From Janthinobacterium sp. GW456P (lineage in GTDB: Bacteria > Pseudomonadota > Gammaproteobacteria > Burkholderiales > Burkholderiaceae_D): 64,000 nt of DNA. Positions 15,520 through 24,376 of this stretch are shown piece by piece. The stretch is taken from positions 207,012 to 271,011 of the forward strand of contig NZ_NEHB01000004.1 in NCBI RefSeq assembly GCF_002127655.1, written 5' to 3'. A program made the translations under genes and the position numbers. Positions within the stretch are counted from its first letter, which is position 1. Every line of letters begins with the position of its first letter. Below the pieces are notes generated by a model that did not search any database, was not told the origin of the DNA, and was given only the letters and a program-made list of their open reading frames with translations.

Positions 15520-18390
15520 TTAGCTGGCCAGCGCCAGCAAATCGACCACATCCAGCCCGGCCAGGTCTTGCGTTGTGTTGCCCGCGAACGCGGCGCGGCT
15601 AGCCTGGCCGTTTTTCAGCCAGGTGCGCGTGACGTCCTTGATCTGCGCCAGGGTGCAATTGAGCACGCCGGTACGGAACTGCTGGCGCACGGCTTCCGTC
15701 GTGCCGCGCTGCTGCATGTTCCACGCCGTCAGCGCTTCCGCGTACGGCGAGTGCGGCTTGTCGAGGCCCTTGATGACGCAGATGATGGCTTCTTCCACCT
15801 GCTCTTGCGAGAAATCGCCATCGAGGATTTGATCGAGCGTCGTGCCGAAGTCGGCAAACGTGCCGGCCAGGCGCGGATCGCGGTAGGAGCTCAGCGTGAA
15901 CGTGCCGGCGCCGGCCGCATAGCTGGCGCTGCCGCCATACGCGCCGCCTTTTTCGCGCAGGGCCGTATGCAGTACCTGGTTGGTCATCAGCTCGGCGGCC
16001 ACGGCCAGGGCCGAAGCGTCGGGATGATGCACGCCTGGCACGGCCCAGGAAACGAAGCAATGGTTGATCTGGCTCGTCGCATGCAGGGCCGTGTTGGCTA
16101 GCGGCAAGGCGGCAGGTGCGGCGGCAACGGCTGGCGCGGCCGCCTCCGTGCTGGCGGCCGGCAACTCGAGCAGGCGGGCCAGGGTGATGCCATCCTGCTC
16201 CAGACCCGCGCACAGCACGGTCGGCTGCTGGGCGATGATGTGCGCGTGCAGGGTGTCGAGTTCGCGGGCGATTTCCAGCAAGCCTGCCGACGTCTTGCTC
16301 AGCTGCTGCAAACGGCGGTAGAACGGCAAGGCTGCCGGGCCGCCGACGATGTCGTCGAAGCGGCGCGTCGGCGACAGCGGGGCCGCCGACGCCAGCATGG
16401 CGTAGCGGTTGCCCGATTCGGCCAGGCTGGAGAGTTTGTCTTGCACCAGGCTTTCGATCAGGAAGGCCAGGCGCTCCTCTTCATCGAAGCGGGGCTTGGC
16501 GATCCAGGCCGACAGCACGGCGGCGATCGCCGCGTGTTCTTCGCGCAAGCCGCTGGCCGAGAACGAGAGTTCCACGCGCATCGTTTGCTGCGGGCGGGGA
16601 ATGGCTTCCAGGCCGATGTGGAACGAAGGCACCATGCTCTGGCGCCAGGCGCTGGCGTCGTCGAACGACATGTCGCCCACGCCCAGTTCCGGCGCCAGGT
16701 CCGTATATAAACGCAGCCATGGCCACGATGCCTCCGGCAAGCCCGACACGTCGTACAGCACGTTGGCATAGCTGATGCCGTTCGAGGCAATGCTGAACGC
16801 CACGGCGCCGTCGACAGCGGCAGGAATCGGCAGGGCCGGGCGCGGCGCGGCGCTGACGTCGCCGGGGCGGATGCGCGGCAGCACTTCCGAATTCGACGGC
16901 AGTTGCTGATGCGCTTCCAGCGCGGCCGACTCGGCCACGATGTGCGCGCGCTCGGCATCCGTCAGCTTTGCCTGCAGTGCCGCCAGTTTGGCGTCTTCCT
17001 GCGCGGCGCGGTCCGTAAAATAGGCGCTGTCGGGTACCACGTGCGTCGTCAAACGGGTGGGATTGGCGATCAGCTCGCGCACCAGCTGTTTGAAAAATGC
17101 CGGGTCTTCGATCTGCTGTTCCAGGGTTTCCAGGATGGCAGCATTGTCGAAGGCGTCCATGACGTTGCCGTCGTACATGGCCAGCGGCAAGGCGTGCAGC
17201 AGGCGGCCCAGGCCGTAAGGCATGCGGCCGCTGCTGATTTCGCGCTGGCTGTATTTGATGTCGCGCAAGGCGGCGTGCAGCACGGCGGCAGGAATGCCCT
17301 CTTCCGCCGTTTCTTCCAGCGCCGTCCAGATGCGCTGGTGCGCATCGGCGATCTGTTCCTGCGTCAAGCCTTCCATGCCGATGTGGAACACCATCTGGCG
17401 GATGCCCGCGTCGCGGCCATTCATGTCCGATGGGCGGCCATAGCCGGCCGATTCCATGGCGCGCATGACGGGCGCCGACGATTCGCCGAGCAAGCCATGC
17501 GACAGCAGATGCGCGTGGTAGTAGGCGATGGGGTCGCTCGATTCACCCATCAGCCAGGCGAATTGCAGGCCGAATTCATCGTCGCGCGCTTCCTGCGATG
17601 GAATTTTAACGATGTTTTGCTGCGGCGCCGTCCACGCGGGCGCCAGCTGCGGCAGGCGGCGCGGGCTAAAGCCGCTGAGCTTGGACAGCACGCGTTCCGC
17701 GACTTGCTCCTGCACGGCCGACGCTTCGATATTGCCGGAAGTCATGATCACGGCTTGCGAAGGATGGTAGTGGCTGGCGTGGAACTCTTTCAGCATTTCA
17801 TGCGTCAGCTCGGGGATATTCAGCGGATCGCCGCCCGATTCCACTTCATATGTCGTGCCTTTGAGCAAGGCGCTGGCGATGCCGCTGTCGAGCGCGCGCA
17901 TGGGGCTGTTGAAGGCGCCCTTCATTTCATTGAAGACGATGCCCTGGTACACGAGCTTGTCGCCTTCGAACGCGTGGCGCCAGCCTTCCTGGCGGAAGTT
18001 CAGGTAATCGAGGTTCGGAAAGAAGGCCGCATCGAGGTAGACGTCGAGCAGGTTGAAGAAATCCTTGCGGTCGGTGCTGGCGAACGGGTACACGGTGCGG
18101 TCGGCATAGGTCATCGCATTCATGAACGTGGCCGTCGAGCGGCGCAGCATCGAGAAGAACGGATCGCGCACCGGGTAGCGCGACGAGCCGCACAAGGCCA
18201 GGTGTTCGAGGATGTGGGCGCGCCCGTCGCTCACTTCCGGCACCGTGGGAAAGGCCACCAGGAACACCATCTCAGCCTGCTCGGTATGCATATGGATATG
18301 GCGCATGCCCGTTGCTGGCTCGACATATTGCTCGATGGTTGCCTGCAAGACTGGAATGAAGTTGCTGCTGACTTTTTCAAATGTGCTCAT
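15520..18390 (-). CDS. M16C insulinase-family metalloprotease (PreP-like)
   Basis: 956 residues from ATG 18390 (MSTFEKVSSN); an in-frame start at 18456 adds a non-conserved leader. Inverted zinc motif H59-I-L-E62-H63 (HILEHLALCGS) with the distal ligand Glu155 in GIVFNEMKGAF. The length and four-domain clam-shell layout match presequence-protease (M16C) enzymes, which degrade unstructured peptides in a closed chamber. No signal peptide, so cytoplasmic. Divergent from the GlrK-like kinase gene with a 284-nt spacer. Confidence 0.9.
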   Translation of the reverse strand: MSTFEKVSSNFIPVLQATIEQYVEPATGMRHIHMHTEQAEMVFLVAFPTVPEVSDGRAHILEHLALCGSSRYPVRDPFFSMLRRSTATFMNAMTYADRTVYPFASTDRKDFFNLLDVYLDAAFFPNLDYLNFRQEGWRHAFEGDKLVYQGIVFNEMKGAFNSPMRALDSGIASALLKGTTYEVESGGDPLNIPELTHEMLKEFHASHYHPSQAVIMTSGNIEASAVQEQVAERVLSKLSGFSPRRLPQLAPAWTAPQQNIVKIPSQEARDDEFGLQFAWLMGESSDPIAYYHAHLLSHGLLGESSAPVMRAMESAGYGRPSDMNGRDAGIRQMVFHIGMEGLTQEQIADAHQRIWTALEETAEEGIPAAVLHAALRDIKYSQREISSGRMPYGLGRLLHALPLAMYDGNVMDAFDNAAILETLEQQIEDPAFFKQLVRELIANPTRLTTHVVPDSAYFTDRAAQEDAKLAALQAKLTDAERAHIVAESAALEAHQQLPSNSEVLPRIRPGDVSAAPRPALPIPAAVDGAVAFSIASNGISYANVLYDVSGLPEASWPWLRLYTDLAPELGVGDMSFDDASAWRQSMVPSFHIGLEAIPRPQQTMRVELSFSASGLREEHAAIAAVLSAWIAKPRFDEEERLAFLIESLVQDKLSSLAESGNRYAMLASAAPLSPTRRFDDIVGGPAALPFYRRLQQLSKTSAGLLEIARELDTLHAHIIAQQPTVLCAGLEQDGITLARLLELPAASTEAAAPAVAAAPAALPLANTALHATSQINHCFVSWAVPGVHHPDASALAVAAELMTNQVLHTALREKGGAYGGSASYAAGAGTFTLSSYRDPRLAGTFADFGTTLDQILDGDFSQEQVEEAIICVIKGLDKPHSPYAEALTAWNMQQRGTTEAVRQQFRTGVLNCTLAQIKDVTRTWLKNGQASRAAFAGNTTQDLAGLDVVDLLALAS

Positions 18391-18576
18391 GCGGTATGGG
18401 ATCTCTGCGGTAGATGGTTCGGATGGTCGGTGGACGTGCATCACATCTGGGGACAAAGTGGCGTATTGCCAGGGCCGGCGGCCACGTTGATGCCTGTGTG
18501 AAGTTTTTCCCTATTGTACTAGGAGTATTCGTGCGCCGCCGCCGGGGCCTTGCTGGCCGCCGGAAAAGCGACAGTG

Positions 18577-18600
18577 TTGCAAAATTGATCATTGCAAAAT
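18577..18600. repeat. direct repeat TTGCAAAAT x2
   Basis: TTGCAAAAT (18577-18585), palindromic spacer TGATCA, TTGCAAAAT (18592-18600): two identical 9-mers 15 bp apart in the spacer between the protease and kinase genes. Possible regulator-binding or replication-type iteron pair; no match to a known consensus is claimed. The rest of the 18391-18674 spacer shows nothing recognisable. Confidence 0.35.
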
Positions 18601-18674
18601 GGGTGGCGTCTCCGAATGAAAGCTTAGCGTACCATGCGCCTTTTGCATTCCAGACTGAACCGAAGGCGCCTACC

Positions 18675-20087
18675 TTGTCCAGACTTTCCTTTCGCCAACT
18701 GTTATTTGCCGCCTTCATTTTGACGACGGGCATTTTGACGGCTACCTCCGTGCAAGCCTTGCTGACCCTGGAGCACCTGGCCCGGCTGGGGCGCGAGACG
18801 GCGGCGCAGGCGATTGCCTTGACGGAACAGTCGCAGCGCCTGTCCGAGCGCACCCTGGCCATGGAGCGCAGCGCGCGCCAGTTCCTCGTGCTCGACGACC
18901 CCGTGTTCCGCGAACGCTATGCGGCGGCGCGCGACGAAGCGACGGCGGCGCTGCAGGTGCTGAACCGTGCCACACCCGAGTTCGCTCCCCAGCTGGCCGA
19001 CGAATGGACGGCGCAGGCGCAATCGGCGTGGGAAGTGTTGCAAGCTGGTAAGCGCCGCAAGCGCGATGGTCACGCCGTCGTGTACCGCGCGTTTGCCCGC
19101 ATGACGCAGATCAATGAACGCCTGGCGCGCGAAAGCAAGACGGAAATAGGCAGCCGCAATGACGCCCTGCTGGCCGAGCTGGAGCGCCAGCGCCGCCTGC
19201 TGGGCCTGCTGGTGGGCGGCGCCGTGCTGCTGGCGGCCGTGCTGGCCACCTGTTTCGGTTTTTTACTCTCGCGTCCGCTGCGCCGCATCGAGACGGCCAT
19301 CGAACGCCTGGGCGAGAAGCGCTACGACCAGCCCATCGTCGTCGGCGGCCCGGCCGATACGCGCCGCCTGGGCCAGCAGCTGGACTGGTTGCGCCAGCGC
19401 CTGGCGGACCTCGATGCCGACAAGGAACGTTTTCTGCGCCATATCTCGCATGAGCTGAAAACGCCGCTGGCGGCCCTGCGCGAAGGCGTGGCCTTGCTGG
19501 AAGACGAGGTGGCGGGCAAGCTCAGCGACAGCCAGCGCGAAATCGCCGGCATCCTGCAGCAAAACACGGCCTCGCTGCAAACCCAGATCGAAGACTTGCT
19601 GCGCTACAATACCGCCGCTTTTGACGCCCAGCATCTGGCGCACAGCAAGGTCGACTTGCTGGTCCTGCTGCAAGATGTGGTGGCCGCGCAGCGCCTGCAG
19701 TGGCTGGCGCGCCGGTTGACGGTCGAGGTGCAGGGCGAAACCCTGATCGTGCAGGCCGACCGCGACAAGCTGGCCACCGCCCTGGCGAATTTGCTGTCGA
19801 ATGCCGTGCGCTTCAGCCCGGAAGGCGGCACCGTGCGTTTCGCCCTGTCGTGCGAAGGCGGCCGTGTGCGCATCGATTGCCTCGACGAGGGGGCCGGCGT
19901 GGCGCCCGAGGATGCCGCGCGGATCTTCGAACCGTTTTACCAAGGCGTGCGCCAGGCGGCCGGCGCGCGCAACGGCAATGGCATCGGCCTGTCCATCGTG
20001 CGCGAATATATCGCCGCCCACGATGGCAGCGTCACTCTTTTACCGCGCCAGGCTGGCGCGCATTTTCGGATAGAACTGCCCTTATGA
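18675..20087 (+). CDS. glrK: sensor histidine kinase, GlrK/QseE-like
   Basis: 470 residues if translated from TTG 18675 (GAAGG 9 nt upstream); no ATG lies near, since the only in-frame ones (18414, 18423) would add about 80 implausible residues. TM1 about 8-30, periplasmic helical domain, TM2 about 176-198 ending SRPLRR, HAMP, HisKA with phospho-acceptor His259 (RHISHELKTPLAAL), and HATPase (NLLSNAVRF, DEGAGVAPED, GNGIGLSIV). Followed by a lipoprotein and a sigma-54 regulator overlapping by ATGA, exactly the GlrK-QseG-GlrR (QseEGF) order of enterobacteria, which senses envelope stress or hormone-like cues. Confidence 0.85.
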   Translation: MSRLSFRQLLFAAFILTTGILTATSVQALLTLEHLARLGRETAAQAIALTEQSQRLSERTLAMERSARQFLVLDDPVFRERYAAARDEATAALQVLNRATPEFAPQLADEWTAQAQSAWEVLQAGKRRKRDGHAVVYRAFARMTQINERLARESKTEIGSRNDALLAELERQRRLLGLLVGGAVLLAAVLATCFGFLLSRPLRRIETAIERLGEKRYDQPIVVGGPADTRRLGQQLDWLRQRLADLDADKERFLRHISHELKTPLAALREGVALLEDEVAGKLSDSQREIAGILQQNTASLQTQIEDLLRYNTAAFDAQHLAHSKVDLLVLLQDVVAAQRLQWLARRLTVEVQGETLIVQADRDKLATALANLLSNAVRFSPEGGTVRFALSCEGGRVRIDCLDEGAGVAPEDAARIFEPFYQGVRQAAGARNGNGIGLSIVREYIAAHDGSVTLLPRQAGAHFRIELPL

Positions 20088-20626
20088 TGACGAGAACTTC
20101 CCTGGCCGGCATGGCCGCCTGCGCGCTGCTGTTGGGCGCTTGCGCCGCCAAGCCCCCCACCCAGACACCCGTGCTGGTGCAAACGCCGCCGCGCGTGGTG
20201 ATCGTGGCCGATCCCCAGCTGACCGAACTGCTCGCGTATCAAAGCGCCTTGCGCCTGATGACGCCGTCGGAACTGGCGAAGGCGCAGCAGGATTTGGCGA
20301 AAGCCGATCACGCGCCGCACAACACGCTGCGCCGCGCCATGCTGCAGGCGACCGTGCGCGGTCCCGGCGACCTGGCCCGCGCGCAAGCCTTGCTGGAACC
20401 GCTGGCCACGGCCACGGGCAAGGACGCGCAGCTGCTGGCGCCGCTGGCGCAATTGCTGGGCAGCCAGTATGCGGAACTGCGCCGCCAGGAAGAGAGCATC
20501 GACAAGCTCAGCACGCAGCTGCGCGACGCCCAGCGCCGCATCGACCAGCTCAATGAAAAACTCGAGGCGCTGAAAAACATCGAGCGCAGCCTGTCCGTGC
20601 GCCCTGCCGCGGGAGCGGCGAAATGA
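20084..20626 (+). CDS. qseG: outer-membrane lipoprotein, QseG-like
   Basis: 180 residues from ATG 20084, overlapping the kinase stop (ATGA). Signal peptide with lipobox LLGAC (Cys about 21), then a proline-rich linker and helical body ending in a coiled coil (IDKLSTQLRDAQRRIDQLNE). Sits between sensor and regulator genes as QseG/YfhG does in enterobacteria, where the lipoprotein interacts with the sensor. Sequence similarity cannot be measured here; assignment rests on position, lipobox and coiled coil. Confidence 0.75.
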   Translation: MMTRTSLAGMAACALLLGACAAKPPTQTPVLVQTPPRVVIVADPQLTELLAYQSALRLMTPSELAKAQQDLAKADHAPHNTLRRAMLQATVRGPGDLARAQALLEPLATATGKDAQLLAPLAQLLGSQYAELRRQEESIDKLSTQLRDAQRRIDQLNEKLEALKNIERSLSVRPAAGAAK

Positions 20627-21990
20627 GCGAGCACGCCCACATTCTATTGGTCGACGACGATCCCGATCTGCTGCGCCTGCTGACCATCCGCTTGAAGGCG
20701 GGCAATTATCGGGTCACGGCCGTGGGCAGCGCGGAAGCGGCGCTGGCGCGCCTGGCCGTGGAATTGCCGGCCCTGGTCATTACCGACGTGCAATTGCCGG
20801 GCCGCGACGGCCTGGCCCTGTTCGATGAAATCCGCCGCCAGCACGCGGCCCTGCCCGTCATTTTGCTGACGGCGCACGGCACCATCCCCGACGCCGTCGA
20901 TGCCACGGCGCGCGGCGCGTTTGCGTATCTGACGAAACCGTTCGACGGCAAGCTCTTGATGGAAAAGGTGGCGTACGCCATCAACCTGTCCACCGTCATG
21001 CCGGCGCCGGCGTCCGGCGACGAGCGCTGGCGCGCCGAACTGATCAGCCGCAGTGCGCAGATGGCCGAGCTGCTGGCCGAAGCCAAGCTGGTGGCGGGGT
21101 CCGACGCCAGCATCCTGATCCGCGGGCCCAGCGGCACGGGCAAGGAATTGCTGGCGCGCGCGCTGCACAACGCCAGCCGCCGCGCCAAGGCGCCGTTCAT
21201 CGCCGTCAACTGCGGCGCCATTCCCGAGCAACTGCTGGAATCGGAACTGTTCGGCCACGTGAAAGGCTCGTTTACGGGCGCCGTCGGCAACCGCGAAGGC
21301 TTGTTCCAGGCGGCCGATGGCGGCACCCTGTTTTTGGATGAGATCGGCGACATGCCGCTGCCGCTGCAAGTCAAATTGCTGCGCGTGCTGCAGGAACGGG
21401 CCGTGCGGCCCGTCGGCGCCGACCAGACGCGGCCCGTCGACGTGCGCTTATTGTCCGCCACGCACCGCGACCTCGATGTGGCCATGGCGGAAGGGCAATT
21501 CCGCGAGGACCTGTATTACCGGCTCAATGTCGTGACGTTAACCCTGCCGCCGCTGGCCGAGCGCCGCGAAGACATCGCCCTGCTGGCCAACCATTTCCTG
21601 CAAAAACTGGCGGCCAAGTACGACAAGCCCCTGAACGGCTTCGCGCCTGACGCCCTGACGGCCCTGGTGGCCGCGCCATGGCCGGGCAACGTGCGCCAGC
21701 TGGTCAATGTCGTCGAGCAAGTGTGCGCGCTGGCTACGGCGCCGCTGGTGCCCTTGACCCTGGTGCAGCGGGCCTTGCGCGTGCCGTCGCTGGAAGCGCT
21801 CAGCTATAACGAAGCCAAGCAGCGCTTCGAGCGCGACTACCTGATTCAACTGCTGCGCCTGACGGACGGCAACGTGGCCGACGCGGCCCGCCTGGCCGAT
21901 CGCAACCGCACGGAGTTCTACCGTTTACTGCAGAAATACGAGCTGACGCCGGCCCTGTTCCGGGCCGACGGCGACCCTGTCGCTGATTAG
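20623..21990 (+). CDS. glrR: sigma-54-dependent response regulator, GlrR/QseF-like
   Basis: 455 residues. Receiver domain with acceptor Asp55 (LVITDVQLPGRDG); AAA+ domain with Walker A GPSGTGKE, sigma-54 contact loop GSFTGA (Ser variant of GAFTGA), Walker B GGTLFLDEIGD; Fis-type HTH at the end (GNVADAARLADRNRTEFYRLL). Starts by ATGA overlap with the lipoprotein gene. Two TGTC-N10-GACA sites, the GlrR consensus of E. coli, begin at its own 3' end, followed by a sigma-54 promoter, so its immediate target is probably the BON gene downstream. Confidence 0.92.
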   Translation: MSEHAHILLVDDDPDLLRLLTIRLKAGNYRVTAVGSAEAALARLAVELPALVITDVQLPGRDGLALFDEIRRQHAALPVILLTAHGTIPDAVDATARGAFAYLTKPFDGKLLMEKVAYAINLSTVMPAPASGDERWRAELISRSAQMAELLAEAKLVAGSDASILIRGPSGTGKELLARALHNASRRAKAPFIAVNCGAIPEQLLESELFGHVKGSFTGAVGNREGLFQAADGGTLFLDEIGDMPLPLQVKLLRVLQERAVRPVGADQTRPVDVRLLSATHRDLDVAMAEGQFREDLYYRLNVVTLTLPPLAERREDIALLANHFLQKLAAKYDKPLNGFAPDALTALVAAPWPGNVRQLVNVVEQVCALATAPLVPLTLVQRALRVPSLEALSYNEAKQRFERDYLIQLLRLTDGNVADAARLADRNRTEFYRLLQKYELTPALFRADGDPVAD

Positions 21991-21995
21991 CGACA
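21978..21995 (+). promoter_or_regulatory. GlrR upstream activating site 1
   Basis: TGTCGCTGATTAGCGACA: perfect TGTC-N10-GACA with a 6-bp symmetric arm (TGTCGC/GCGACA). It overlaps the stop codon of glrR. Centre is about 77 bp upstream of the second site, roughly seven helical turns. Confidence 0.75.
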
Positions 21996-22054
21996 AAAAT
22001 AAAGCGTTAAAAATCAGCGGCTTAGTCTGAAACATTGATATTGTTGCCACAAGC

Positions 22055-22072
22055 TGTCGCTGGCAGGCGACA
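22055..22072 (+). promoter_or_regulatory. GlrR upstream activating site 2
   Basis: TGTCGCTGGCAGGCGACA: second perfect TGTC-N10-GACA with the same TGTCGC/GCGACA arms, about 128 bp upstream of the expected start from the sigma-54 promoter, a usual enhancer distance. Confidence 0.75.
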
Positions 22073-22165
22073 AAATGCCCGGTTTTCCGGGCCGGATCCG
22101 GCAAAAATGCGCTGAAAAAATTGTGTTTTAGTGTAAGTCGTTGATTTTGAATGGAAATTAAAAGC

Positions 22166-22180
22166 TGGCACGGTGCTTGC
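22166..22180 (+). promoter_or_regulatory. sigma-54 promoter of BON-protein gene
   Basis: TGGCACGGTGCTTGC: full match to the sigma-54 consensus, with GG (22167-22168) and GC (22179-22180) separated by 10 bp. Predicted start near 22192, giving a leader of about 66 nt before the BON gene. No sigma-70 promoter is obvious nearby. Confidence 0.88.
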
Positions 22181-22257
22181 TATATGGGTAGATGTGACGC
22201 TTCAAAGTGTTGCTTTATCTAAGTAAGAAGCTTTTAACTTCATTGAGAGGAACTACC

Positions 22258-22620
22258 ATGCAAACATCGAAACTGTTCAATACCCTGGTTGCCGCTATCG
22301 TACTGTCGGGCGCCTCGATCACCGCTTCGCATGCAGCTGACTCCGCCCCAAAAGCACAAGCTCCTGCTGACACCGTCGTGGCCGCCAACGCCGCCGCTGC
22401 CGTTCCTGATGAAACCATCACTTCCTCGGCCAAGGCCGCCCTGAGCGCCGATGCGCAAGCCGCTGCCCTGCCCGTCAAGGTAGCAACCCAGCAAGGTGTG
22501 GTCGTCCTGTCGGGCGACGTGCCGAGCGCCGAAGCGGGTGACCGCGTCGTGCAGATCGTCGCTTCCGTGAGCGGCGTGAAAGAAATCAAGAACGAGCTGA
22601 AAGTCAAAGCCGCCGGCTAA
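22258..22620 (+). CDS. periplasmic BON-domain protein
   Basis: 120 residues from ATG 22258 with GAGAGGAA 6 nt upstream. Signal peptide residues 1-27 (cleavage after SHA), Ala/Pro-rich linker, and a single BON domain (about 55-118: ITSSAKAALSADAQAAALPV, VATQQGVVVLSGDVPS, VASVSGVKEIKNELKV). BON proteins such as OsmY bind envelope or lipid surfaces and are stress-induced. Driven by the sigma-54/GlrR elements upstream and closed by a strong terminator, so monocistronic. Confidence 0.9.
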   Translation: MQTSKLFNTLVAAIVLSGASITASHAADSAPKAQAPADTVVAANAAAAVPDETITSSAKAALSADAQAAALPVKVATQQGVVVLSGDVPSAEAGDRVVQIVASVSGVKEIKNELKVKAAG

Positions 22621-22650
22621 TCCCCCTCGCGCTGTACTTTACTCCGGGTT

Positions 22651-22678
22651 GCCCTGTCTGCGGACAGGGCATTTTTTT
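22651..22678 (+). terminator. intrinsic terminator of BON gene
   Basis: GCCCTGTC-TGCG-GACAGGGC, an 8-bp perfect stem with tetraloop, followed by ATTTTTTT. Works only for the plus strand: the minus side lacks a T tract. Confidence 0.93.
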
Positions 22679-22688
22679 GCCCGTTGAT

Positions 22689-24044
22689 TTATTGTGTCAG
22701 CAGTGCCCGCCATTGTTCACGATAAGCAAGCAAGCCGTCCACGGCCAGCGCCGGCATCAGCGTTGCCGCCATCGTCGGCACCTCGCCCCAGCGATGCAGC
22801 ATCCAGCCGCCACACGTGGTGCCACTGGCGTCCTGCGACACGGACACGTCCTGGCCTGGCCGCAAGGCCGCCAGCAAGGACGAAAAATGCCGGTTGTCCG
22901 TAAAACTGCCTTCCACCGTGACCGGCCCTCGTGCGCCGAGGGCATCGAGGCAATAGTCGCTCATCAGCGCGCAGTACAAGGTGGCCAGCGCATACCGTTC
23001 CTGCGCGTTGCGCGGCGCTGGCCCGGCGATGCGCCCCGCCTGCCCCACGAACGGCCCGCCCGACTCCGCAAAGCACGGTAGCGCCAGCGTGCCTTGCCCG
23101 ACCAGCCGCGCGATGTCGGCCGCATCGCACGCTTGCGGCTGCTCGCCGGCCAGCACCGAAAATTCGCGTCCGCCCATGAAGCGCATGCAGGCGACGGGCT
23201 GGCCCAGCGCATTGACATTGGCCAGCATGTCGGCCGTTTCATCGAGCTGCTCGAGGGGCGCCCCAAACGCGGCGGCGATCGCCCAGGTGCCAGTCGACAA
23301 TACCGTGCGCGGCTCGCCGATTGCTCGCGCATCCAGATAGCGCAGCAGCGAGGCATTGCTGTCGTGGATGCCGCACAGCACCTGGCACGCGGGCGGCAAG
23401 GCGTGGGCCAGCACCGGCCCCAGCGCGGTCCACGCCGGCCGCAGCGGTGGAAACAGATGCGTCCATTCCATCTGCTGCACCAGCGAGGAATACGTGCCTT
23501 GCCGCGGTTGCCATAAATCCGTATGGCAACCCAGCGAGGTCACTTCGCCGGCCGCCACGCCCGACAGGCGCCAGGCCCAGTATTGCGGGTAGGTCAGAAT
23601 ATGGCACGCGCGGGCAAATTGCTCCGGATACGTTTTGGCCAGCCAGTACAGCTGCAAACCCAGGTTCAGCCCGCACGGCAGTCGTGGCGACAGGCTGTCG
23701 GCAAACGCGGGACGCAGCGCCGCATACTCGGCTGCCAGCGCTTGCGGCAAGCTGGACTCATAGTCGAGGATGGGCAGCACCAGCCCGTCGTCGTCGACCA
23801 GGGCCGCCGTGGCGCCATGCGTGACGGGCACGATGGCGGTGATGCGGGCCTGGCGCGCAAACACGGCCAGTATGGTCTGCAGCCAGTCCCACAGGCGCTC
23901 CGTATCGTGGTGCGGATACAGTCCCGCATGCACGATGCTGTTCGGGCAGCGCTGTTCGGCCAGGATGGCGCCGGTGGCGTCCAGCAAGGTCAGCTTGGCA
24001 TTGGTCTTGCCGATATCGAGTACCACGGTGGCGTTGTCGGTCAC
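22689..24044 (-). CDS. rhaK: L-rhamnulose kinase (FGGY family)
   Basis: 451 residues with the FGGY N-terminal ATPase turn (VVLDIGKTNAKLTLLDATG) and catalytic Asp region CGIHDSNASLLRYL, followed by the adenosine-binding GTWAIAA. Phosphorylates L-rhamnulose to rhamnulose-1-phosphate using ATP. Last gene of the minus-strand rha operon, 9 nt after the mutarotase gene; order rhaR-S-T-P-Q-M-K equals the Rhizobium leguminosarum locus, where the kinase is also needed for ABC-mediated rhamnose uptake. Confidence 0.88.
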   Translation of the reverse strand: MTDNATVVLDIGKTNAKLTLLDATGAILAEQRCPNSIVHAGLYPHHDTERLWDWLQTILAVFARQARITAIVPVTHGATAALVDDDGLVLPILDYESSLPQALAAEYAALRPAFADSLSPRLPCGLNLGLQLYWLAKTYPEQFARACHILTYPQYWAWRLSGVAAGEVTSLGCHTDLWQPRQGTYSSLVQQMEWTHLFPPLRPAWTALGPVLAHALPPACQVLCGIHDSNASLLRYLDARAIGEPRTVLSTGTWAIAAAFGAPLEQLDETADMLANVNALGQPVACMRFMGGREFSVLAGEQPQACDAADIARLVGQGTLALPCFAESGGPFVGQAGRIAGPAPRNAQERYALATLYCALMSDYCLDALGARGPVTVEGSFTDNRHFSSLLAALRPGQDVSVSQDASGTTCGGWMLHRWGEVPTMAATLMPALAVDGLLAYREQWRALLTQ

Positions 24045-24053
24045 GTCTTGTCC

Positions 24054-24374
24054 TCAGGCCAGATGAAAAACGCGAACCAGGGGCACGGCGACGGGCGACG
24101 CATCGGGCCGCGTGTCCATCAGGTCGGCCATGTAATCCCACCAGCGGCGCATTACCGGATGCTGCGGCAAAGCGTCCATCGCGTGGCCGTCGATGCGGCG
24201 CAGCACGGCAAACAGCGCGCCCGTGCCTGCATCGAGAAAGATGCTGTAGTCGCGCACGCCCGAGTCGTGCAGCAAGCTGGCCAGTTCGGGCCAGATGGCG
24301 TCGTGGCGGCGTTGATATTCGGCGGCGATGGCCGGCCCCGGCTTGAGCTGCATCCTGAAAGCGATGTGTTCCAT
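24054..24374 (-). CDS. rhaM: L-rhamnose mutarotase
   Basis: 106 residues from ATG 24374 ([13 protein letters not shown]), the usual RhaM/RhaU length; the longer frame into rhaQ is a shadow. Contains the conserved LKPGxxxEYxRRHDxIWPEL opening with catalytic His, YSIFLD, and the C-terminal [12 protein letters not shown]. Interconverts alpha and beta rhamnopyranose. Begins 2 nt after rhaQ stops, hence coupled. Confidence 0.92.
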   Translation of the reverse strand: MEHIAFRMQLKPGPAIAAEYQRRHDAIWPELASLLHDSGVRDYSIFLDAGTGALFAVLRRIDGHAMDALPQHPVMRRWWDYMADLMDTRPDASPVAVPLVRVFHLA

Positions 24375-24376
24375 GG

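Noticed and set aside
16903..18501. 532-codon open frame antisense to the M16 protease
   Set aside because: Composition (Gln/Arg/His/Gly-rich) is the usual complement of a GC-rich gene; no family features, and the opposite strand encodes a complete metalloprotease.
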